In this document: positions 54,401 through 64,000 of the stretch, in pieces
Numbering within the stretch: position 1 is the stretch's first letter
Layout of the letters: each line of letters opens with the position of its first letter
Assembly: GCA_949752745.1 (NCBI GenBank)
Contig: OX457026.1
Span: 40,156,394 to 40,220,393, forward strand
Origin: Protula sp. h YS-2021
Taxonomy: Eukaryota > Annelida > Polychaeta > Sabellida > Serpulidae
Length of the DNA: 64,000 nucleotides
Reading direction: 5' to 3'
Notes under the pieces: generated by a model
What the model was told of the DNA's origin: nothing
The model's database searches: none
Seen by the model: the letters and a program-made list of their open reading frames with translations, nothing else
Made by a program: the position numbers and the translations under genes

Positions 54401-56420
54401 CCTTTAACCGATGTCAGACCAAAGCCGGATTTTGGTTTTTATGGTAGTTGACAGAGTATCTGCCTTACGACACTGGAGAGATGTCGATTGGTACAGAGTC
54501 TCCAAGCCCAAGGACACAGAACAGCTAGCATTGACATTTGTTCTGGCCTTTCTTGCTCTTGCCAGCACCGTTGTCAGCATGACGGAAATAGCTCTTCTTC
54601 TGCTTGCCTCTGCCCTTGGATATCAGCTCAGTAAAACAAAGATGGATTACTTAAAAACCCACTAATTTGGCTGCTAGGACCGCACATACAGACACCAAGC
54701 CAGGCTCACTTTCTTCATCTTCAGCGCTGGTAACCGCTGAAACGCACCCATGTCCCAAGTGACAATATGTGTTTTACCCATGAACCCTCCGTTTGCCTCA
54801 TTCTTAGGCCAATAAAATTATTAATCTTACCATCTCAGTTTTGGTATAATTACGCCGTAATCTTCCGATGACAACTCTGTAGCCTTTTACAGAAGCTGCC
54901 TTGAAGCGTTCTGACGTAAAAAGGTGATCCAACAAATTTGCTCCCACTGCTGGGATGGCTTGAAAAGGGTCTGTCCTTGCCTTACAGCAACAGCTGGCAA
55001 ATTTATTCCACTGGGACCGATATACCTTGACTGTGGATCATTGTAGCTGTTTACGATCTTCTTTACCCCTTCTCTTGAAATTGCTTGGTTTTAAAAAGGT
55101 AAATATAGGCACCACAGGTTGGAGGGCTTGACGGAAATATATATAGTGTTTCCGGGCGACACAGTATTCACAGAGGGGGCTTGGTCACAAATATGGACGG
55201 TATGAGAAACCAAGGGGCTTATGGTAACCAAGGCGCTACCAAGAGCAGACAACTGGGCTTGAGTGGAAGCACATCTGGCTTAGATTTAGAAAGATTGTCT
55301 GGAAGGGAACGCTTGTATCAATTCCTCCCTCGGCCATATATAAGTTAGTGCGTCGATCACCCATGGTCGAGAGTCTGGGCACGAAAATACGTACTTGGGG
55401 ACCGGGAATGTGAGTTGGAAAACAGATACAGTGTCGGGACCCCACGGAGATAACCCACTTGAAGGAAGGGGTAGTTAAGCACCACCCTGTATAGATGAAT
55501 TGGCCGGGTTTGGATTTAAGGTCTGGTAACACGTCCAAATGACTTGTCAGTTGGCGTTTTGACATCTGTATCCCTTCTTCTCGGCTTGGAGTAGCCTGAT
55601 GAAACTTTACGCACTTGCCCCTCAGTTACTGGGTTAGCTTGCTTAGGGCGATCCATACTAGCTGCAGCTCCAACCAGTTTATATGATTTCACAACTGATT
55701 TGGAACGGAATCACATCCTTCTCAGAAAATGGACACCACAGTCTGAGAGAGAAACGGAGCACCTACAGCTCGGGGGAAGGGGTTGGGTGGAGAGAAGCGT
55801 ACTTTAGTTCATAATCTATGGCTCCAGCCACCAAGCTATTATCTGGCAGGATACCGTAATTGTTTGCATAATCAATTCCTCCCTCTGGCGACGTGCCATC
55901 TCTTGCTCGAGATGTGTTAGAAACCAGTTGCGCAGGTACAGGAAAACTAATATACCTCGCACGCTGAAACTGGTTCCTTTACTCTCCTATCTGAAAACAC
56001 ATATCCTTTCTCGCAGAAGGATGCAAGGGTACATCTAGCTGTGCGCCTAATAAGCCTATAGACGCGCCTCGCATACCCTTGCAAAGGGCTTCCTTTATGA
56101 CCTTGGCTGTGTCGGTCTCTCATAAACGAGGTCACAGGGAGAAATTCGTTTAGAGTGGATTTAGAGTAGAGATCGACCACCAACTGCCACTCTCCGATTT
56201 TTTTGGTTACCAGAAAAGCTCGACTGAAGACTAAAATTCTGCTAGTTCTCTACAGCCCTCTTGCACACCAGTCCTCCACCTTGTCGTTGCGAACCGGAGA
56301 AAAGGTTCGTAGCCCTGGCAACGAGATCATATCCTAACAGATCTTTCTGGCCTAGGATCAATGCTTGGCAAAGCTCGCGGAGTTCTTTCATACTTACCTA
56401 GGAACGCTGTAGAAAGTCAT
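54400..56420 (-). mobile_element. Second DIRS-like retroelement remnant
   Basis: On the minus strand an RT start (AFLVTKKIGEWQLVVDLYSK) lies at about 56215-56150, with degenerate RT/RNase H-like sequence to about 55240. Recombinase-like segments are at about 54900-54840 (AASVKGYRVVIGRL) and 54640-54550. Order and orientation match the copy at 24.2-27.1 kb. Many stops and frameshifts. Confidence 0.55.
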
Positions 56421-59400
56421 CGTTTCGAAGGACACCATGGACGTGGTAAGGCAGGTCGTGAGTTCACTTTATCCGTTAGGGCTAGACACTTGGTAGCAAC
56501 TGGAAAGTTTACCAAGTGAATAACCGTTTTACTTGTAAAACGCTATAACAAAGCATAGTTATTTCCAATCGCGGGTCGGCCAGGGGGTAGGGTAATGCAA
56601 ATGAAACCAACAAATTCTATATTACCAGTATGTGTTTCATTTACTACTTATACAAAAATACAAAAATATCAGTAGCAATTTTAAGAAAAGAACACACAAA
56701 GTGGACAAAATGGCATTGCATGATGACCTTGCAAAAAAGCAGAGTTGTCCTTGGTACATGAATTCCAAATATATGCTGAACATTGGAATATACAGGAAGA
56801 CTAGAACCTCCTGAACTTGTAATTAACTGTTAAAAACAGAAGAACACCTTCAGTTCCAAGGTGAGTGAAAACGATTATTTAGAAGCATACGAACCATTTC
56901 AGATCTGTAAGTCATGTTCAGTTGCGGGCTTTCGCATTACCTACCTAAGAAAGGATTGTAGAGGAAAAGGGTCCATCCTTCTCGTGATACCAATCACATG
57001 TCTTTACGGGAACAAGTACCATTTCACTCTAATTTGTCCATAAGGTGGTAGACTGATACCTTCCAACGTGCCCATCACTTCGGTGGCTAAATCTAACTCA
57101 CCCATGAAACCTGTTCTTGTCTCGAGAAAGACTTTATTCCGTTTCATGTTCTCTTTGAATGCCTTACTGTTTAATAATCTGTGCAATACCTATGCATATG
57201 TGGCCTCTGTGGGAAAGAGTAAAGCAAGGGTCATCATGCAATGCCATTTTGTCCACTTTGTGTGTTCACTTCTTCATCTTCATAGTCTTATTTTCCCAAT
57301 ATTCATTTATTTTCAATGGACAATTGGCTATCATTATGTCGATCTGCTACTTACAGGATGGTGTGGTGATAATGATCCATGAACGCAGCGATTACACGAA
57401 AGACCTCTTAAGTGTCCTGGCTCAGCACCTCATCTAAATGATGAGGCAGAGCAATTCGGTCTGGTAGCAGAATTCCCAGATATTCATCAACAGTGGACCT
57501 TGGAGTGAGGTCTGTGAAAGGTGACTGGTTGGGGAGAAAATATCCATCGGCAACCCAACATGAGGCCAAGACAAAATCCCAAGCAAAGTGATTGATCCCA
57601 AAGGGTCTTCTTTGGCAGGGACAAAAACAGACTCAATATTTCAAATGCTCTTGGATGTAGCACTGGCTTACAAAAAAAGTGTTACATGTAGACGTCACTG
57701 GTGTTGCTTTAAGCATTGTCACTCCTGGGTCGTAAATAGCTGGTTGTTCTACCATTCAGAATCAAAATGTAGCACACTGGATTTGCAATACAGGCTACGA
57801 CCCCATTTGCCTCTTCAGAGGCGCTGTTGGGTGGAAGGTGGAAATGCTTTACGCGATCGAGATTCCTGGCATGCCGAAAGTTACCAGTTGTATTTGTGCA
57901 CGATTGTTGTGCGTACCGGGCATCCCGTCAGGCACAAACGCTCCCACATAAACATTAAACGATATCATTTGGCAGTGTTATATTTTATTCATTTCCTTAG
58001 ATATCTATTGGACAGATCAAGACAAATATTTAGAGCACAATGTTTAAGTGTCATGTATGATTAACTGAGATTAACTATTGAAAATATCGAAGGCAGCAGT
58101 TGGTTGCTAGGTTTTTGTTTGCCTCACTGATTGCAATTAATTGTGCCAGCGCCGGGCACGCAACAGTTGGAACACAACTCCTATCCCTTCTTCCTAGCCT
58201 TTGAAAGTCCTTTGACTTATCGTAATTATTAACTCTAATCTGGCATACCATTGATAACTATAGTAAAACATTAAAAAAAACAGGACACCGACGGCACTCA
58301 TATAATTGATCTTGTGTATCGAGGTGTCCGGTATATTGATGATATCTCATTCTCACTCTTTAATACAACATCGTCAAAATATAACGACTGAATTTATGTA
58401 CATCACAATTCATTTTTCCAGAAACACGAATTGTTTGGAAGACGGGAAAAAAGCCGTATTAGAAATTCCACCCCTTTTTGGCAGCTACGGAGAACCCTCC
58501 GCCAGAATTTTGCAATACCGGGTAAAATCCCTAAAACGTAAAAATCCAATCTATGCAGTAATTTGCCGGTTCATGGGACTTTATTTTAGCATCTATTTAT
58601 ACATTAAAATATAGCTCGTTCTTTAATGGAATACTCATGAAAATCGCTGTACTTGTCACCCAGTCTGAGTCCTTTCTTTGCATCCAGACTTTGATGAGGT
58701 TTTGCTGAACGTTAAATCTAGCCATAGGTAATTCTCCAAGCAATCATAACTACTGTGCTGCTTTGCGACATACTCAGATTTGACCCCAAACAAATAATAA
58801 AACCCTTTGTTAATCGCCCACCTCTAGCAAACATTATACACATGGAATTTTTTATTTCCGATCACTGCTCTTTAATTTTGATTTTCGTTTTCTGTTTCAT
58901 ACATGTGTCACTTGAAGTATACAAAAATCAAGCCGTTTTGTCTGCATCGTTGCGTAATGCCACATTGTCTGTTAACATGAAATAAAAACTTTCTAAAAAA
59001 TTGCTTAATGGAAAGCTGTTGAAGAAGAGAAGCAATACTTGTAGCAAATATAGTATTGCTGAGTGGGAAATCCTGACTAAAATGGAAATGCAGTTTGTCA
59101 CTCTCAATTTCACAATTCTTCAACGGCATATGCAAAAAATGGGCAAAATAGGTAAATATGAGAGAAGTTTTACCTGCGAGAATATCTCACAGGCTTTTCT
59201 TCGCCCTGTAAATCCGCATAGTTCGTACGGACCAGCTAAGACCAGCTTTTGATCTCTTATAATTGAATAACCTCAAGACACAATGAGAATTTTAGACAAT
59301 TTGCTTCGCTGTTGCTTGACAAAACCAAACATAAATAGTTGTGACTAATTGCCTTTTATTATCCAGTCGCATCAAACGGCTACAAATAAGGTGAATGAGG

Positions 59401-62400
59401 TGTGAAGTGGTATCTTGTTCCGCGCAGGACATTGTCAGATACAGAAAACATTAACACCAACAAACAATAAACAACAAGATACTTAATTAGCTATTAAGTA
59501 TCTGGCGATTGATCTTTGTGAACATAGCAGGCTTACTCCATGTAATTATGCATTGGCGGATATAACGGGGAACCTACGGGAAATCCTCTGGCTTAAATGT
59601 GAGAAATGTGGATATTAGCAAACTCACGACAATTCCACCTTGAAATGGCTTTCCCGTCAGTATCGGATTGAATCACTCTGCCATTAGTCAGACATCTGTT
59701 TAACATCTTTTTGAGCTTACATCTATCCGTAACGCTTATAAAAAATTGTAGGTGGTTGTTTTGCCGTCGCGTCTAAATATCAACATTGTGTAGACTTCCC
59801 TTCTTGGACTCTTCCAAACTGACTCTTTCCTTCAGACGGCTTTTGACTTTTTTTTTACATTTTCTGTAATTACGGATCATTTTTTACAAGAACACCTTTT
59901 CACCATTATAAATGTAATATATACAGTTTTGCTCCCATAAAAATGTGAAAATTTCCTGTAATTAACCAAGATATTTTCAGTGTGACACTTTGCTTTATAG
60001 GAATGGCATACCTGCCGAATTTTGTTGATATACGTGTAAATGAAATTTCCATAATGACCCCAAGGCTTCTCAAGGTATTTCGGGCCCAAATAACTGGGAA
60101 GAGCTATACACTTCCCTTCTACTTTACTGTTTATGAATTAAAGAAATCATGCAGGTAAGGGTATACTGGGTGAAATAATACCCGACGAAGGAGGGTATTA
60201 TTACCCAGAATACCCGCGAATAAGTGATTTCTTTCATTTAAAGCATGATTTTACCAATAATACCAGTTCCGCTTCACTCCTTCCTTTTACATATCAAAAG
60301 AAATACAAGGTGTGAAAAATAACACCCAGGACTGACTATATAGGGTTTGCGCCTGATTTTTCATTACATGCCCAATAGGTACAGAGAAGTAAGTATGAAA
60401 ATTTTAGAGTCGCAGAAGATTTTTGTCTAAAAATGGATAATTGGGAAGATGTTTTTATAACATATTAATGAAAAATCTGGTCCACAAACTGAAATATTTG
60501 ACAGTTACACGGATTTCGTTTTGTCTCGCGTAGGTCTCAACATTCTCCAGAATAATCCATTAGAATTGACTCAGTTTTCCGGATTGGATATTGAAACACA
60601 AATCTTGGAGATAAAGCATGATTGTAACGCCATAACTCAAAATTCTTTTGTTGTTTGCGAGTATTATTTTCCCATGAAGATCCGTTCAATTGTGTGGGCC
60701 GTTCCCACAACCCCCTGGGTCTCTATGGAAAAATAATACCCGCAAACAACAAAAGAAATTTGAGTTATGACGTCGCAATCATGGTTAAAATATAAGAGAA
60801 TACAATGAATTCAGATTTAATCTGTTGCTCCGATTCACTATTTTAGAAACACCGCTCCCTATCGGATTTGTATTGTGTCTCTAGTTTATAGGTTATCATG
60901 GATTCACTGACGTCTTTAGCTGTGCATCGTTTATTTGCAGGTTTATTCGCTTAGGGGCACAATGCAATCGCTACATAGGCGGGATACGAGTTCAAACCCA
61001 TGCAGAATCAAACAGTTTAGGTACCTTCTTCAGAAAAAGAGATATTCACCATTTGAGGAAATTTCTGTCGGCAAGGTATGGATCGAACCGTTTGATTCCA
61101 TTGTCATGTATTCTAAATATGTTGCTTATCAGCTGCAGAAGAAAAACATGATCGCATATCAAACGCTGCCATTAAAGAAGCTTGTCTATTGTCCAATATA
61201 GTATGGCGTTAATCACTTTAGTTGATGCGGTAACGGATCGATGTAGCTTTTCAGTAAGGACGTACACATGGGGTCAAGCTCGCAATTATTGTTCGAAATT
61301 CTTATTTTTGCATTACATTCAACACAGTTTTTAAGTAAATCTTGTAAGTGACGTTTTTTAATTTAGAGACACGAGCCGTACCTTTGTTTGGAACGGCAGG
61401 CAGAAGTTGAGTAGTAAATGGAATTACAAATATTAACCATTATCCTTCTCATTAAATTCTCCCATTAAAGTTAAAGCACGCCTTTTTCAAATTATACTCG
61501 TTTAAGAAAAGCACAAGCTAGTTTCTTATAGCATTTAAGTAAGGCCAGTTTTTATAGCATGTATATACTTCAACGATGGTCTTATATAAACGCAATAAGA
61601 ATGTTCTCTCACAGTTCACTCAATAAAGTGAAAAATAGTTATACATTGCATTATATTAATCTCCATTTTATACTTTGACCTTTCATTTAGTATCTTTTTA
61701 TGTAGGCGACTTCGTCTGTCCCTGGTCTGGAGTGCAGTTTCGCTGTTTAATATAAAATATATAAATTTGATACCCGTGTAATATATAATATAAGTAGAGA
61801 AAACATCAAACTAGATAAATAAACTCATAAAACATTAACAATGTCAATGTTGAAATTCAGTTTTAAAATTTCAGGTTTCTGTTCGATGTACATGTGTTTA
61901 TTTTAACCTTTATACGACACATGAGTACATTTTGAAATCTGTTATTTATGACTTATGACATAACGTACAAATCTTTAAATATAATGCTATGCTGTGTCTC
62001 CCCAAATAGCCAGGTGGAACTAATGTGCCTTTGGAGAAATGAAATGCTTCTTTGAATTATCAAAGTTTGCGTCTTGCCCCATACTCGAGGCGAAACGCTC
62101 CTTTGTTACTGTTATTAGAAGGAAATGTTAAATTTATTAAGTAAAGAGTACTGCCCTTACTTACAATGTGTTGAGAGAATCAGCGGTCTAAAAGGACTTA
62201 GATATGAACATTCATTACAACAACCATATGATGGAATAAAACGCCCACCAGGGAGGTGATCGATTTACTTTCGCGTGTAAATAAAAGCAATTATGGATAA
62301 TGATGAATGCAACGGTAATAACCAATCCATATTGGTAAGAAGTTGACCGCATTTTCATTTCTTGTTGACAACGAGTAGTTGGGCAACGGACTGCTCGACA

Positions 62401-62750
62401 ACATCCCTTTACTCGCCTCATCTGAGATGATTGTAATTATCCACTCGAATGAGGTCCTGACTGAATGGTTTAATCAGCTGTTAATAATCTATTTTACTTT
62501 AAATAAAAATTACGGATGCCTTCAGTTCGCAGTGACTCAGATAGTTCGCTGGAACAAAAAGTGCCTAAAACCATCAAGGGCTGTGCTAGTTGTATCCTTA
62601 ATCCTGAACCTCGGAACCCGCCTCGACCAAGCTTCTGTAGTGCCTGGCCTTAACGACGAGAGATTTTAACCTTTCGACCTATTTCACCATCTCAATGGTG
62701 TTTATGTGAGGCGATGCCTTTTCACAGAATTGTTGGTTGAGTGTGAAAGG
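56421..62750. other. Host intergenic DNA with small inverted-repeat elements
   Basis: A 45-bp inverted pair at 56691-56733 and 57223-57268 (ACACACAAAGTGGACAAAAT words) encloses a short minus-strand ORF-like stretch (57186-57004), a possible MITE. Foldbacks occur at 60137-60240 and 60616-60783. 57440-57960 has weak minus-strand coding flavour that I cannot assign. No complete gene seen. Confidence 0.4.
60616..60783. repeat. Foldback repeat, arms about 58 bp
   Basis: GCATGATTGTAACGCCATAA...TTGTTTGCGAGTATTATTTT (60616-60671) is mirrored at 60726-60783 with a few mismatches. A related foldback with GGGTATTATTACCCAG words lies at 60137-60240. Confidence 0.7.
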
Positions 62751-64000
62751 ACTCCGTCACGTACATATCCTAGGGCAGAAAGAGCTATTCTCGTCAGACG
62801 AGGTTGAGAAAATAAACCAGCTGAGCAGAGTCCTATTGCAGGATATGACTCATGCCAAGATCTGCCCAGCCCTTTCCCTCACGTAGCAGACAAGGAAGAG
62901 GCCTCCCCAGTCACGTCGTGACAGATCTCGGTCAAGCAGTAGGGAAATGTCCGCCAGAAGTTGGCCAGCAACTGCAAGACATAGCCGCCAGCCACGGGCC
63001 GTGCAGGTACAATCAGCTAAGGTACCATCTAGAGCTGAGGGCCTCGTTTTCAGGCGGTGATTTTCCAAATCAAAACACAAGGGCCTTGCGGCTCTCAGAA
63101 TGTCCTTGCCCGTAAGAATCACGCTATGCAGATGGGCACTCGATAAAGTGTAGCACGTTGGATTAGAGAGGGGTACGCCCTCCCTTTCAAGCACGATCCA
63201 AGATGTCTCGCACCACCAACTCCTGTCCACATTCAAGCCCAAAGCAACCTAATGACCGAAGTTCGAAGAAACAGCAAGCTCTCCAACGCATAATGTTGGA
63301 CTTAGTGCGTGAAGTAGGTGCAAGAAAAATCAGCAGGGGGTTTCAGCATGGTCTCCCTGGTGCACAAGAAAATGAGGTGTCGATTAGAGTGACCTCGTTT
63401 CAGATGGACAGAGCCCATGTGATTAAAGAAGCTCTGGAGGAAAGAATGTGGGGCACATCCATAGACCTGTCAAATACTGATCTAAACGTGCTTCCCTACC
63501 CCTCTGCAAGAAAATTCCTGTATTTTCATGTACAGTTCGGGCTCTCCACTGCACCTTTCGTATTCACAAAAATCATGGGAGTAGTGAACACGTGGATTTG
63601 CGTTTGAGGTAGGTTAGTGTTCCAATACTTGAACCACTGGTTTCTGGGACATCAATAACGAGAAATTTTCCGCTGCTAAACCGAGAAGTTGATCAAGCAA
63701 ACTATTGATGCAGGTCTCTTGGTCACTCTTTTCAAGTCAGAATTTGATTTCAGCAAGGACATAGTCGCTGTAGGGCATAGATACCCGAGCTTCAGGTACG
63801 GATTTGGCTAGCTATTTGTGCAATCAAGCCAACGTCAGAGGTAAGTCTCTTGGCCTGCATCAGTTCATGGATCGCATGTTTATTGATCGCCATATAAACC
63901 GGTTAGAGTTACAGATGGTATGGATTACCCTGAACGAACTCGACAAGCAACTAAGACCGAGCGTGTCGAGTTCCATGTGGACAATGGTCGTCTCCGCTCA
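62750..64000 (+). mobile_element. Third DIRS-like retroelement fragment, runs off the window
   Basis: On the plus strand, 63430-63600 reads SIDLSNTDLNVLPYPSARKF followed by FGLSTAPFVFTKIMGVV, the RT block before the catalytic YxDD. Degenerate downstream sequence (LVTLFKSEFDF) resembles the post-catalytic RT motif. It is opposite in orientation to the other two copies and decayed. Confidence 0.6.

Noticed and set aside
54411..54665. Hydrophobic 84-aa plus-strand ORF resembling a membrane protein
   Set aside because: The opposite strand reads as a decayed DIRS-like recombinase, so the hydrophobic ORF is probably its shadow.
57440..57960. Minus-strand coding-like stretch (RRPFGINHFAWDFVLASC and similar)
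   Set aside because: Broken by stops and not assignable to any family; possibly an old transposon fragment.
60137..60240. Possible structured RNA in a GGGTATTATTACCC hairpin region
   Set aside because: Explained better as a foldback repeat; no RNA family resemblance.
62215..62421. Minus-strand ORF with a signal-anchor-like segment (MKMRSTSYQYGLVITVAF...)
   Set aside because: Short and isolated, without splice signals or homology that I can defend.

Overview
The window is animal nuclear DNA: AT-rich, gene-poor and repeat-dense, with spliced host exons, many foldback and terminal-inverted-repeat elements and several decayed DIRS-like retroelements. The mix of Polinton/Maverick, DIRS and Ginger/KRBA2-like elements, with a small claudin/PMP22-type gene, suggests a marine invertebrate, possibly a lophotrochozoan. 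The sequence does not identify the species.

The centrepiece is a nearly complete Polinton (Maverick / adintovirus-like element) at 1687-19756 (18,070 bp). It is flanked by a perfect 6-bp target-site duplication (GAAATC, 1681-1686 and 19757-19762) and bounded by 0.8-1.0 kb terminal inverted repeats. The plus-strand late block (6813-12580) encodes a chromodomain integrase, packaging ATPase, several small virion-like proteins, penton-like minor capsid protein, double-jelly-roll major capsid protein and adenain-like cysteine protease. Most of these genes overlap by a few bases. The minus strand carries a protein-primed family-B DNA polymerase (18056-14379, one in-frame stop) and, downstream of it, a PC4-like ssDNA-binding protein followed by three diverged relatives. 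The left arm holds accessory genes: two more PC4-like/zinc proteins (one interrupted), a NADAR/YbiA-like N-glycosidase, a small gene with a probable intron and several unknowns. Plus- and minus-strand transcription converge at 12581-12911.

The element's ends look like viral enhancers. Each terminal repeat carries ten perfect TGACGTCA CRE palindromes, several fused to ETS sites (CCGGAAGTGACGTCA), then a C/G-run minisatellite, then a TATA box and a small Cys-rich gene. A second, inner inverted repeat (about 2922-3364 and 18115-18652) carries a perfect T-MARE palindrome and a TATA box at each end. These drive the first left-arm gene and PolB inward.

The Polinton sits in the last intron of a minus-strand host gene encoding a 162-aa, four-transmembrane claudin/PMP22-like protein. 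Its exons are at 35182-35002, 21764-21618 and 826-666, with matching splice phases. The rest of the host DNA (19763-64000) holds three DIRS-like RT/recombinase remnants (about 24.2-27.1 kb, 54.4-56.4 kb and 62.75-64.0 kb), a short DIRS-like element with inverted termini (32.87-34.87 kb), a broken Ginger/KRBA2-like gene (41.7-42.64 kb), several MITE-like or foldback repeats, and one intact-looking single-exon leucine-rich-repeat gene (49605-48487).
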